Source: Plumapathes pennacea (taxonomy: Eukaryota > Cnidaria > Anthozoa > Antipatharia > Myriopathidae). From it: a stretch of DNA of 64,000 bases. Made by a program: the position numbers and the translations under genes. Location of the stretch: the NCBI GenBank assembly GCA_964036295.1, contig OZ038466.1, positions 21,566,597 through 21,630,596 on the forward strand, read 5' to 3'. The notes below the pieces were generated by a model. The model had not been told where the DNA came from. It saw only the letters and a program-made list of their open reading frames with translations, and ran no database searches. Positions 35,301 to 40,460 of this stretch are shown here, piece by piece. The first letter of the stretch is position 1; the number at the start of each line of letters is the position of its first letter.

Positions 35301-36315
35301 TTTGCAATCACAAAGGAAACGACAATAAGTTTTGAGTAAAGAAGTTAATCTAAGAATTTAGTTTCGCTCAATCTGTAAATTCAATGAAACAGATTTGTGA
35401 TGGTTATCTCGTTTAGAGAATAATTTTCGTGAGGAATTCGGTTCATTTTTCAACCATCTTTTGTTCTTTCGTTCAGCCGCATAAGTCACATGTAACAAAT
35501 CTTCTGTGAAGTGCTAACATAAACGAAAATAATACCTTTATCCTAATCCCTCAACATTACAGAAAGTGGTTATAAAATTTACAGAAAGTTCTAAAAACTT
35601 GGAGCAATTTCGTCGGGAAATACAGAGAATACAATCACACCAAAACTACCACAACAATAAATACTAGTACAAAAACAGCAACGCTTTTCCACTCTCCAAA
35701 TTGATTTAACACGCACTAGCGATAAACCTTGCACAACAACGTCGAGTCTAAAATTGCGCCAGAGCTTCGTGAAAACTTCCCTGTCTTTTTATTTTCTCCT
35801 GAACACAAGACGGGAAGATCGAAAGTGACTTTCCTTGTTATAAATCATTTAACATCTGAAAATTGAAAGGGATTCGAATGACCTGAAATTGCTTGTTAGA
35901 CCATTTTTCACAGTAAGTGTAATATATTAACGCCTACCATAATTAGTTATAATTGCAAGTAATAGCGCAAAGAATCCAACGATCAGAAGTCCGTTTAAAA
36001 CACAGCCATTTGTCCTTGAATCAACATTCAACAAGAAAACGATTTTACATATTTCGGTTGAACCCCATTTCTGCTCGACATTCACTATAAAAAAAAGAAC
36101 AAAAATGCCTTTTTGTTCTTCTTTTATCGATGGTCACAAGAACACAATAAAACAGAAAGGAATAATGCTGTGATCTGACCGGATACGTTGATCACGCGCA
36201 TAAGAACAACAAGAGAATCAACTTTGGTAGTCACGAAATTATGTCGAAAATTTGACGAAAGTTGTACTTACAGTAGCCAAAGCAGCAAGCTTCGAAGCAG
36301 CTGAACAAAGCGCAT
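472..36315 (-). CDS. Giant secreted protein with GWGHI-type domain and at least 26 F5/8C (discoidin) domains, 3' partial
   Basis: The gene is built from 54 coding exons, each bounded by AG acceptors and GT donors. In order they encode a 22-residue signal peptide, a GWGHI-type beta-sandwich domain (about 165 aa) and 26 F5/8C domains of about 148-158 aa. Each F5/8C domain has a long first exon (305-329 nt) and a short second exon (139-148 nt). Introns between domains are phase 1 and introns inside domains are phase 0, at every junction I checked. The exon lengths sum to 12,474 nt, or 4,158 codons, without a stop or frameshift. Conserved cores are QW(L/F)QVDFG, ATQGRQDxxQWV and SMRVE(F/L)YGC. 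No transmembrane segment is seen in the window. The last exon(s) and stop lie left of base 1. F5/8C domains commonly bind glycans or phospholipids, so an extracellular adhesion or ligand-capture role is plausible. I know no named orthologue. Confidence 0.93.
1215..1353. repeat. Long inverted repeat (hairpin-type MITE)
   Basis: Arm attacacggcggc...gtaaaatattg is matched by its reverse complement ending at ccgccgtgtaat, with a short GC-rich centre (gcgcttcgcg). Located between domains 25 and 26. Confidence 0.75.
1358..1533. mobile_element. Second TIR element beside the hairpin
   Basis: Near-perfect terminal inverted repeats of about 28 bp (tttttattata...gagtgttttac at the left, gtaaaacactc...ataataaaaa at the right) around a unique core. 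Immediately abuts the hairpin element. Confidence 0.65.
1726..2828 (-). CDS. F5/8C domain 25 (octad 3, class h)
   Basis: Exons 2503-2828 (326 nt) and 1726-1867. Class h (HHGPSNARLHWRKARGRTG). The terminal pair is intact (RCNRPLG, YGCAEG). Its internal intron holds a CT microsatellite and a mariner-like MITE. It closes octad 3. Confidence 0.92.
1894..2064. mobile_element. Mariner/pogo-like MITE, degraded copy
   Basis: Starts tacagacaactccc and ends gagttcactgta, with internal ggacacc and ggacagttggagc blocks shared with the better copy at 28009-28186. Confidence 0.55.
2247..2302. repeat. (CT)n microsatellite
   Basis: About 27 uninterrupted CT dinucleotides in the domain 25 intron. Confidence 0.97.
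2359..2405. repeat. Intronic repeat fragment shared with 18956-19237
   Basis: The string gagggtaataatcgagacgct occurs here and in the duplicated block near 19 kb. Confidence 0.5.
2956..3833 (-). CDS. F5/8C domain 24 (octad 3, class g)
   Basis: Exons 3511-3833 (323 nt) and 2956-3097. Class g (ARLNQRRAGRNGGAWCSK). It is the only class g copy here with the terminal pair (KCDMPLG, YGCIVG). It also has NYYC and AWC, so four cysteines. Confidence 0.92.
3944..4669 (-). CDS. F5/8C domain 23 (octad 3, class f)
   Basis: Exons 4341-4669 (329 nt) and 3944-4085. Class f (APFLGRLHRARHGRYMG). The terminal pair is intact (NFCNIPVG, YGCVWS). The class f loop cysteine is serine here (GAWSARHNN), unlike domains 7 and 15. 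Confidence 0.92.
5212..6185 (-). CDS. F5/8C domain 22 (octad 3, class e)
   Basis: Exons 5863-6185 (323 nt) and 5212-5356 (145 nt). Class e (KHGPDRARLNIYAGHGRTG). The terminal pair is intact (RCTMPLG, YGCRMRG). It is the conversion partner of domain 14 over the first-exon 5' part. Confidence 0.92.
6266..7231 (-). CDS. F5/8C domain 21 (octad 3, class d)
   Basis: Exons 6906-7231 (326 nt) and 6266-6407. Class d (GPYLARLHRKRRGRYMG). The terminal pair is intact (MCNRPMG, YGCLIG). A T-rich low-complexity tract lies in the intron between its two exons. Confidence 0.92.
6520..6596. repeat. T-rich low-complexity tract
   Basis: Runs of tttg and poly-T in the intron of domain 21. The reading frames over it are translation of simple sequence only. 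Confidence 0.9.
7684..8571 (-). CDS. F5/8C domain 20 (octad 3, class c)
   Basis: Exons 8249-8571 (323 nt) and 7684-7825. Class c (GPWCARLQARNHGSTRG). Three cysteines (PCDAPLG, PWC, YGCRLG). It shares an uninterrupted 56-nt block with domain 12 around the ARLQARNHG codons. Confidence 0.92.
8867..9655 (-). CDS. F5/8C domain 19 (octad 3, class b)
   Basis: Exons 9330-9655 (326 nt) and 8867-9008. Class b (CNRAMGMQNGRI, HAAWLGRLHRVKRGAYKG). Four cysteines: the terminal pair, AWC and HIC, as in domain 3. Confidence 0.92.
10368..11240 (-). CDS. F5/8C domain 18 (octad 3, class a)
   Basis: Exons 10936-11240 (305 nt) and 10368-10506 (139 nt). Class a (APWHGRLNHRWSWS, WVSM). The terminal pair is intact (RCVMPLG, YGCTR). 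The first exon ends AGG before gtaag. It opens octad 3. Confidence 0.92.
11406..12133 (-). CDS. F5/8C domain 17 (octad 2, class h)
   Basis: Exons 11808-12133 (326 nt) and 11406-11547. Class h (HHGPNNARLHWRRAGVRTG). The terminal pair is intact (RCNKPLG, YGCAEG). The core region 11885-11965 is close to that of domain 9 at nucleotide level. It closes octad 2. Confidence 0.92.
12380..13278 (-). CDS. F5/8C domain 16 (octad 2, class g, disulfide lost)
   Basis: Exons 12956-13278 (323 nt) and 12380-12521. Class g (ARLNQHRAGRNGAAWCAK). The first cysteine is histidine (RHDMPLG) and YGC is YGI. Two other cysteines occur, AWC and WIC (RSWICLRVE), the latter replacing the usual WISM. The two may form a substitute bond. 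Confidence 0.91.
13486..14259 (-). CDS. F5/8C domain 15 (octad 2, class f)
   Basis: Exons 13931-14259 (329 nt) and 13486-13627. Class f (AAFLGRLHRTKRGRYVG, GAWCARHNNHNQW). Three cysteines: NFCNRAVG, AWC, YGCNWS. Bases 14003-14110 match domain 23 with a single difference. Confidence 0.92.
14676..15692 (-). CDS. F5/8C domain 14 (octad 2, class e)
   Basis: Exons 15370-15692 (323 nt) and 14676-14820 (145 nt). Class e (KHGPDRARLNIYASRGRTG). The terminal pair is intact (HCTMPLG, YGCRLRG). The part of the first exon from 15574 to 15687 is almost identical to domain 22 (3 differences in 113 nt). The downstream half carries most of the amino-acid differences. Confidence 0.92.
16149..16332. mobile_element. 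TIR element, MITE-like
   Basis: The left end reads cctcgggctgcgtttacgc. The right end, on the other strand, reads cccgaggctgcgtttaaac. The core has further gcgttttc motifs. In the intron between domains 13 and 14. Confidence 0.5.
16381..16938 (-). CDS. F5/8C domain 13 (octad 2, class d)
   Basis: Exons 16613-16938 (326 nt) and 16381-16522, with an intron of only 90 nt, among the shortest in the gene. Class d (GPYLARLHKRKRGRYIG). The terminal pair is intact (RLCNKPMG, YGCLTG). The tail of the first exon (FVLHSLDGIHFVQYKERNN) is nearly the same as in domain 21. Confidence 0.92.
17453..18918 (-). CDS. F5/8C domain 12 (octad 2, class c)
   Basis: Exons 18596-18918 (323 nt) and 17453-17594, separated by an intron of about 1 kb that carries a TIR element. 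Class c (GPWCARLQARNHGSTRG). Three cysteines: PCDVPLG, PWC and FGCRLG. A 56-nt block of its first exon is identical to domain 20. Confidence 0.92.
18098..18309. mobile_element. MITE-like element with cataagc motif
   Basis: Ends are inverted copies (aaagcccggttttcacgagc and gctcgtaaaaacccaggctt). The internal taagcataagcgcaagc resembles the palindrome at 52431-52609, so the two are probably related. Confidence 0.55.
18956..19237. repeat. Direct duplication, about 141-bp unit
   Basis: Both units begin aaattacagccttaaacaacc (18956 and 19097) and share gtaataatcgagacgctattt. In the intron between domains 11 and 12. Confidence 0.75.
19460..20429 (-). CDS. F5/8C domain 11 (octad 2, class b)
   Basis: Exons 20104-20429 (326 nt) and 19460-19601. 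Class b (CNRALGLQNGRI, HAAWLGRL, GAWCARHNN). Three cysteines: terminal pair plus AWC. The position that is HIC in domains 3 and 19 is HIS here. Confidence 0.92.
20708..20756. repeat. Short hairpin carrying TGACGTCA motifs
   Basis: The arms ttacgtcactcctgacgtca and its complement (one mismatch) flank a short loop. It contains CRE-like sites, but inside an intron of the giant gene, so regulation is speculative. Confidence 0.55.
20833..21579 (-). CDS. F5/8C domain 10 (octad 2, class a)
   Basis: Exons 21275-21579 (305 nt) and 20833-20971 (139 nt). The class a hallmark is SPWHGRLNHRWSWS. The WVSM core and the terminal pair (RCAMPLG, YGCSR) are present. It opens the second octad. The 85-bp minisatellite lies in the intron just upstream (in gene direction) of its first exon. 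Confidence 0.92.
21640..22000. repeat. 85-bp minisatellite, about four copies
   Basis: The string cttacgagaatgtgtaaat recurs at 21663, 21748, 21833 and 21918, exactly 85 bp apart, with few differences between units. Confidence 0.95.
22052..22993 (-). CDS. F5/8C domain 9 (octad 1, class h)
   Basis: Exons 22668-22993 (326 nt) and 22052-22193. The class h hallmark is NHGPSNARLH then SRTGAWSSR. The terminal pair is intact (RCNQPLG, YGCREG). The first exon ends AGG with the donor gtctgt, not the AAG-gta seen in most other domains. This is a weak but usable GT site. It closes octad 1. Confidence 0.91.
22326..22351. repeat. C homopolymer tract
   Basis: A long run of C interrupted by one T in an intron between domains 9 and 10 exons. 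Length in the assembly may be unreliable. Confidence 0.9.
22455..22665. repeat. Interspersed minisatellite-like family, copy 1
   Basis: Units with gtactcactgaaagctttcatt, gacagttaggagttg and gaacacggctat. The same family as 37300, 44330 and 63148. Confidence 0.7.
23235..24166 (-). CDS. F5/8C domain 8 (octad 1, class g, disulfide lost)
   Basis: Exons 23844-24166 (323 nt) and 23235-23376. The class g hallmark is ARLNQRRAGRNGGAWCAK. The first cysteine is replaced (QKNLPLG against KCDMPLG in domain 24) and YGC is YGY. Two other cysteines remain (NYYC and AWC), which could pair with each other. Over 114 nt of the first exon it is nearly identical to domain 24. Confidence 0.91.
24504..25172 (-). 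CDS. F5/8C domain 7 (octad 1, class f, disulfide lost)
   Basis: Exons 24844-25172 (329 nt, the class f length) and 24504-24645. The position of the first cysteine is valine (RYVVYSLG against NFCNRAVG in domain 15). The terminal YGC is YGV. The only cysteine left is that of GAWCARHNN. The rest of the class f signature (PKRGRYVGAWCAR, TWWGAIK) and all splice sites are intact. Confidence 0.91.
25506..26351 (-). CDS. F5/8C domain 6 (octad 1, class e)
   Basis: Exons 26029-26351 (323 nt) and 25506-25653 (148 nt, the longest second exon). The class e hallmark is NHGPDRARLN. The terminal pair is intact (HCSMPLG, FGCYYGG). By my hand alignment its first-exon protein differs from domain 22 at about a third of positions, while domains 14 and 22 differ at about a sixth. 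Octad 1 is thus the most diverged copy for this class. Confidence 0.92.
26672..27481 (-). CDS. F5/8C domain 5 (octad 1, class d)
   Basis: Exons 27156-27481 (326 nt) and 26672-26813. The class d hallmark is GPFLARLQ followed by RRRGRYMGAWSA. The terminal cysteine pair is intact (LCNKAMG, YGCFAG), with no extra cysteine in the loop. A trinucleotide (ATC) microsatellite lies in the intron between its two exons. Confidence 0.92.
26865..26893. repeat. (ATC)n microsatellite
   Basis: About nine ATC units inside the intron between the two exons of domain 5. Confidence 0.95.
27754..28763 (-). CDS. F5/8C domain 4 (octad 1, class c, cysteine-free)
   Basis: Exons 28441-28763 (323 nt) and 27754-27895. 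The class c hallmark is ARLQARNHGVTRG. The first cysteine is tryptophan (LWYMPLG), the terminal one is arginine (YGRRLG), and the class c cysteine of PWCARL is serine here, so the whole domain has no cysteine. Reading frame and splice sites are intact. The gene therefore still encodes the domain, and it must fold without the usual disulfide. Confidence 0.92.
28009..28186. mobile_element. Mariner/pogo-like MITE, well preserved
   Basis: Starts tacagtcaactctctaataa and ends agaggaagttgaccgta, forming inverted ends with TA at both boundaries. The interior has several gacggacac motifs. There is no coding capacity. In the intron between domains 4 and 5. Confidence 0.7.
29072..29974 (-). CDS. F5/8C domain 3 (octad 1, class b, shortened loop)
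   Basis: Exons 29667-29974 (308 nt) and 29072-29213. This is class b (CNRALGMQNGRI). It has lost six residues in the basic loop that precedes AWCAR compared with domains 11 and 19 (326 nt). The otherwise invariant ATQGRQD is changed to ALQGRSN. Cysteines: terminal pair present, plus AWC and HIC, so four in all. Confidence 0.92.
30404..31260 (-). CDS. F5/8C domain 2 (octad 1, class a)
   Basis: Exons 30956-31260 (305 nt, the class a length) and 30404-30545. The class a hallmark APWHGRLNHRWSWS is present, together with a WMSM core in the second exon (others of the class have WVSM). Both terminal cysteines are present (RCKVPLG, YGCPT). The second exon is 142 nt against 139 nt in domains 10 and 18. 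Its N-terminal half of the second exon (FSANNNRKG) is the most divergent of the class. Confidence 0.92.
30729..30934. mobile_element. MITE-like repeat with aaccctttc ends, copy 1
   Basis: Begins aaccctttcgctctcag and ends cttgggagtgaaagg. Shares its ends and the gtgat-agcttcaaatttct block with the copy at 49239-49374. Confidence 0.6.
31340..31500. repeat. TGTCTATTTCT-rich simple repeat
   Basis: Degenerate repeats of gtctatttctctgt in the intron between domains 1 and 2. No gene. Confidence 0.8.
31821..32901 (-). CDS. F5/8C domain 1 (solitary N-terminal domain)
   Basis: Exons 32579-32901 and 31821-31962. It has both terminal cysteines (GQCSAPMG and YGCPLG) and the core ATQGRQDTNQWV. Its variable region (SRWDNNHSPFLARLHW) resembles classes d and h but fits no octad position. 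The 323-nt first exon differs from the 326 nt of both. It is probably the founder or a separately retained domain in front of the octads. Confidence 0.92.
32060..32205. repeat. Inverted pair of a SINE-like fragment
   Basis: The fragment agttatgaagcaacttaagc is followed, after a T-run, by its complement cttaagttgcttcataactg. The same sequence occurs once at 34501-34600. Confidence 0.55.
32254..32416. mobile_element. MITE with 15-bp TIRs
   Basis: Ends agtgctcgacattaa and ttaatgtcgagcgct are inverted copies. The core has repeated gttgcccg motifs. In the intron between domain 1 exons. Confidence 0.75.
33007..33480. repeat. ACA/AGA-rich simple-sequence block with 110-bp duplication
   Basis: The string aaaaagttctacgagacaaaa occurs at about 33209 and 33319. 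The rest is degenerate acagacaca repeat. It produces long spurious frames on both strands. It fills the intron between the GWGHI exon and domain 1. Confidence 0.85.
33498..33998 (-). CDS. Exon 3: GWGHI-type beta-sandwich domain
   Basis: One phase 1-1 exon encodes about 167 residues. Landmarks in order are NFDFERG, TAFNNQPTYGDN, WWVGTYENR, VGTLTSRKFRITG, INFLIGGGC, AELVIEGRGVVRRAKG, and RLVDYGSGGWGHINFDD. From memory this order (QGD..GTLTS..F, FLIGGG, VDG..V..ATG, D..GGWGHI) is typical of a domain in bacterial, especially planctomycete, secreted proteins and near levanase or GH32-like proteins, where it is thought to be a carbohydrate-associated beta-sandwich. The animal copy is unusually arginine-rich. 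It has two cysteines in the domain (PPGC and GGGC) plus NIRC and KGRC near the end. It could instead be called a divergent MAM or lectin-like domain. Being symmetric 1-1, the exon is shuffling-competent. Confidence 0.8.
34238..34257 (-). CDS. Exon 2: 20-nt microexon completing the signal peptide
   Basis: The exon is flanked by a pyrimidine-rich tract ending ttccag and by the donor gtgagt. It encodes the end of a Leu codon, then YWAAAQ and the first base of a Gly codon. It enters in phase 2 and leaves in phase 1, matching exons 1 and 3 exactly. The alternative is a longer first exon beginning at ATG 34340, which reads through the same frame. That would give a proline- and arginine-containing, weaker leader. 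Confidence 0.72.
34258..36271 (-). other. First intron of the giant F5/8C gene
   Basis: Two kilobases without an exon I can support. It contains the SINE-like fragment. Short frames in it have no recognisable protein. Confidence 0.6.
34501..34605 (-). mobile_element. Possible tRNA-derived SINE fragment
   Basis: On the minus strand, gggttcaattctcgttgaag resembles a Pol III B box and is followed by gcttaagttgcttcacaactg, the block repeated at 32060-32205. The A box was not found. Confidence 0.35.
36272..36315 (-). CDS. Exon 1: start codon and signal peptide core of the giant F5/8C gene
   Basis: ATG at 36315-36313 opens 14 codons plus 2 bases before a strong donor (gtaagt). The peptide MRFVQLLRSLLLWLL has a basic n-region and a leucine-rich h-region. 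It joins in phase 2 to the 20-nt exon at 34257, giving YWAAAQG and then SPPGC, a textbook signal-peptide end with small residues before the cleavage point. An upstream ATG is out of frame, and another is followed at once by a stop. This start was chosen over an in-frame ATG at 34340 because the splice phases fit and the signal peptide is far better. Confidence 0.78.
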
Positions 36316-38994
36316 ATCGGTTCGCCGTTGAAAGCTTTGGCATTCAGTTCATGATGCCAAATTAACGACAAAAGGCTTTACGATCGGCCAGGTTAACTGA
36401 GCAACTTGCGAAGGTTTAATAATTGATGAATATCAACCTAACTCTATCTCAATGCACTTGCATTGTTTATATCAAATACGAGGGTACCACTGTGAAATGC
36501 TATTGGTCGCTGCTTGCGTCCAGAACGAGCCATGTGGCTATGAAGCACGCGAACGTCCTCAGTACCGGCTGGAAAAGTCACGACATTAAATATCATTACT
36601 CGGAGATAAGAAAAATCTCGCACGATGACCGACCGGACTAGCAATTAAACATCTCCCTCCGTTCGGACAGCATCAAATTCGTATATTTTAGTTTCACTAT
36701 AAAGACCGCAGCCGGTACTTTTTCTTTTATTTCTTTTTTTTTTCTGCTGGTAAACTGATAGAATATTGATATTTTAACCAAGCTCTACCTTCTTATATCC
36801 AAGCGGTAGAAACAGTTCTGCAAAAAATAACCTGAGGCAACAGAATATACAGTTAAACTATCATATGTTACTTCAAGCACCTGCCATATGTTTATCTATT
36901 GTCAAGTGTCTCATCTCGAAATATTAAACAAGTCAATTGTACCAAAGGAATAGAGACATTATTAACAAAGAGCAGTACAGTGGTATGCGGTATGTTCTGA
37001 CGCGCAGGCGTGGAAGGGACACAAAGTCAGGCGAACTCGAGTCTGCCAGCAAGCTCCGCGGGACAACCTCGTAAGCGACCACCTCCAATGGTGACAAGTT
37101 CACCCATTAGCGAGTCACCACATTCTACCTAAGCCTGATACAAGGAAGAGTGGCCGCTTACGAAAGGTTCTACTTCAGTAATATAGTCGATTCTTTGCCA
37201 AGGACATTTCTCGTATAAGGAAGGCACTGGCCGCCAGTCGTCCAAAACATCCACTGAAAATGTATGAACTCGCTCAAAAACAACGTGATTACTACTATTA
37301 GAATGAACTAACTGAGCGCTTCCATTTGAGTGGTCAAACCTTTAGGTAGTTTCATTTGACAGTTCAGGAGTTGGAAGTAAAGTGAACACTACTGTTATAG
37401 AATGTAGTCACTGAGAGGAGCCTTCATTGAGTCAATTCTTGGCAATTCAAGAGTTGGAAGTGAACACTGCTATTACAAGGGGAAATACAATGTACTCATT
37501 GAGAGCTTTCATTTGAGTGGTCACACCTTTACGTTTGACAGATTAGGAATTTTCTGCAAGTTGAGGCAAATTTGCCCTTGGCAATGAAAGTGCTCGAGAA
37601 GCTGGGTCCGAAGTGAAGCGAATCTTGATTCTCATCCCTGATATTGTAGTTCTTCTGTCCAAGGTTTTCTGTGATACTTTTACACGATAGAAGGTGAACC
37701 CTAATAACGAGCAAAGAAGCACTATATTCCACTAAAGTAAAAAACTAAAAAAGTACTAAAAAAGTACTATGCTAAGCAGAAAATATTTAAAGTTTGGTCA
37801 AATATTTTACACAACAGAGAAATATTCTCTCGTGTTAACCCTAATGGACGGCCGCTGAAAGGGGTTAACACGCAGGGATATGGTTTCATATGTACATCGG
37901 TACAATGACTAAAATTAAAACTAAGAGTACAGAAAAAAGATCAATAAAGATATTAAAATAAACACTTTTTTACTGAAAGACTTCCTGTAGTTAATAAAAA
38001 AAAGTTGAATTATTCATAACGCAGAAAAACGGTGATAACTCATTGACCGAAACTTGACACTTGAAAACTGTCGAGATATTAAGTGTACCGTGCTATTTCC
38101 TTTCCCTCTTCCGAAGGCTGCAACATGACAGGAATCGTTATGACATCAAAAGCGTTACGTAGGATCAACTTATTGTTATGCGAATGATGTAAATAACGGG
38201 GGCTTACATAAAAATTTCCTGCCTAATTCACCGAAAGAAAAAATCAATTAATTTATTTTTTCACTTTTATTTAATTCAACAAAAATATATCTAGTCATAC
38301 TGTATTTACATATCCCGTCGAACAATTTTATAAGTAAGAAATATAATTTCAACATGCTAAGGTGAGCTAAAATACATCCACTAGGGCCTCCTTAGAAATA
38401 CAAGAAATACTAAAAATCTAGTTACTCCACCCACGACTCAGATACTGAGGCAACAAAAAATAATCTCTTACATAATGTCATCCGTGTTGACGTGTTATCG
38501 CGCGCGAAATGGAATCAGCAATTAAAAGCTCATTATCGGCCCAAAAATAAAAAGACAGGTTTTTTGTTTATGGATGGATTTCATATATTCTTGGCTTGAC
38601 ACCTGCCAGTGGATAAGCGAGAAAGGCTGGAATGGGAGGACGGCTGCCTTACAACTGTCAGTACCTGACAAATGAGTCACCGTAATCCGGGGATTAATTA
38701 CAATTTTTCTAAGACTTGCTGTTTTAGGGTTGAAATAGCCAGCTGCTCCTCAAGTTACTGGTGCCACAGATCTATCCCCAGCCCGAACAGCGAGAACTGT
38801 GGATCTCACAAAGAAACGAGAAGCGAGCGCGGAAAAAACCAACTCAGGACCGGCGCATTTTTGATATAGTGTAAAGCGCGTGGATATTACAATACCAAAC
38901 AGTGTTAATTTGTGTCAACCAAGCCCGGACCAATTTTCTGATAAGCATCCGAGGACATCGTGGAGGCCAGAAAACAGCTGCAAAGACGTGTTAA
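36316..38994. promoter_or_regulatory. Divergent intergenic region between the giant F5/8C gene and the GPCR
   Basis: It must contain the promoters of both genes, which start in opposite directions. No certain TATA box or initiator was identified. It also holds minisatellite-family units at 37300-37545 and A/T-rich stretches. Confidence 0.5.
37300..37545. repeat. Interspersed minisatellite-like family, copy 2
   Basis: Three degenerate units with tttcatttgacagtt, gagttggaagt, gtgaacactactgtt and gagagctttcatttgagtgg. Confidence 0.7.
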
Positions 38995-40038
38995 ATGCGA
39001 AAGATGTATAGCGCGATATCAACGTCTTCGGCCACGGCAGATGATTCCTGTTTTACGCTGCCAAACCCCAGTTTCGATACGGTGGACCAACGAAAAACTG
39101 TTAACTTGACCACTGCTGCTATTAACGGTTTGTTTGCACCGTTCGCCGTGGTGTCTAACATTCTCATTGTCCTGGTCATCGCTCGCCATGTTGCCCTCCA
39201 CACTCCTTCGACCATTCTGCTCGGCAGTCTCGCGGCCTGTGACCTGCTGGTTGGTCTGGTCGTCCAACCGTGCTACGTTGCCTTCCGCCTCACCGAGACG
39301 TTTCACGGCTCCGTGCCCTGCGGTTTGCGAATGCTGTACTCGCAAAGTTTCTGGGTTTGTTATGGCGCGTCGTTCTTGACGTTAAGTGCGATTAGCCTCG
39401 AGAGATACGTAGCACTGCGTCTTCATCTACGCTACAAAGAACTGGTCACTCCGCGGCGTATTCTCAAAGTTATCGTCACGATATGGGTCGTGGATATCAC
39501 CCTGACCTCCCTGGAGTGGCTGGAGCTAACTCAGAGCCATTCCCGGTACGTTCAAGTGGCGCTGTGGCTGGCTTGTTTTCTGCTATCATGTCTGGCTCAC
39601 GTGGGGATCTTCGTCGTCCTTAGAAGGCATCAGAAGCAGATTAGCGCAACCACTCAGCCACAGGACGCACCAAGGCACAGACATCAGCGACAGATCAAGT
39701 TGGCTATCAGCGTCGCCTACATTGTTGGGATCTATTGCGCTTTTAACATTCCCGTTATGGTCGTTCAGGTCTATATACACTGGAAAAGAGGGCTGACGTC
39801 GTACGATATCACCAGCTGGACGGAGACGATGGCTTTCTTAAACTCGTCCATCAACCCCATTATATGCTGCTGGAGAAATAGAGACATTCGTCGTGAAGTC
39901 TTGAGAGCTGTAGTCGACGGTTGCCCGTGCGTCCGACGGTGGTGTACTTGGACGGTTCGCTTTCTTGCTGAGGAAGATCAACGGAGACGGAGCAGCTGTG
40001 TGGTGCATATGGCCGAGATCACTGCCAAAGCCCAGTAG
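38995..40038 (+). CDS. Class A (rhodopsin-family) G protein-coupled receptor, intronless
   Basis: The protein has 347 aa and seven hydrophobic segments at about 41-65, 72-96, 110-135, 154-175, 185-209, 234-260 and 272-293. Class A marks: SN55 in TM1, LAACD83 in TM2, C109 at the top of TM3, E136-R137-Y138 (a DRY variant), and N287-P288-I-I in TM7 where the usual tyrosine is replaced (NPIICCW). TM6 has CAFNIP in place of CWxP. The second extracellular loop is very short and has no cysteine, so the usual TM3-ECL2 disulfide is absent, as in melanocortin- and adenosine-like receptors. Residue N37 (NLT) is a glycosylation sequon before TM1. The cysteine-rich tail (CPCVRRWC) may be palmitoylated. 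M4 is an alternative start. Ligand unknown. It is divergent from the giant gene, across 2.7 kb. Confidence 0.9.
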   Translation: MRKMYSAISTSSATADDSCFTLPNPSFDTVDQRKTVNLTTAAINGLFAPFAVVSNILIVLVIARHVALHTPSTILLGSLAACDLLVGLVVQPCYVAFRLTETFHGSVPCGLRMLYSQSFWVCYGASFLTLSAISLERYVALRLHLRYKELVTPRRILKVIVTIWVVDITLTSLEWLELTQSHSRYVQVALWLACFLLSCLAHVGIFVVLRRHQKQISATTQPQDAPRHRHQRQIKLAISVAYIVGIYCAFNIPVMVVQVYIHWKRGLTSYDITSWTETMAFLNSSINPIICCWRNRDIRREVLRAVVDGCPCVRRWCTWTVRFLAEEDQRRRSSCVVHMAEITAKAQ

Positions 40039-40091
40039 CAGAGACCTTGAGCAAACGATGAAGACGACGATGGCAACCAGCTCTGTGAGAC

Positions 40092-40460
40092 TAAGGCCTT
40101 GTTTAGATGGAGGAAGGGTGACCCTCGTAAGAAGGACACCCTCCTTGAAGGGTCAGAAGATAGCCCCCCCCCCCCCCCCCCTTTACATGCCAAGCGCTAC
40201 CCCTAGGGCTATCTCGCCAAGAGTCTGAAAGTTATCTCGCGGTCGCGAGATTTGAGATAGTAACCCCCCTGGGAGGGTAACCCAACTTCAAACGTTTACA
40301 TGGCCAAAAGTTGTCCCTGCTGGGAGCGTAACCCTAGCAAGGAGATAGGGTAACCCTCCTCCTAGGTTGACTCTACCTTACCATGTAAACGGAACAAGGA
40401 ATTTCAATAGAGAAGGATGACCCTTCTAGGAGGGTCTCCTTCCATGTAAACAAGGCCTAA
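40092..40460. mobile_element. Non-autonomous DNA element with long TIRs, 54 bp after the GPCR stop
   Basis: The left end taaggccttgtttagatgga and right end tccatgtaaacaaggccta are inverted copies. Internal gggtgaccct and ggagggta motifs recur on both strands. A C-run at 40156-40175 sits inside. It probably lies in the GPCR 3' UTR. Confidence 0.75.
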
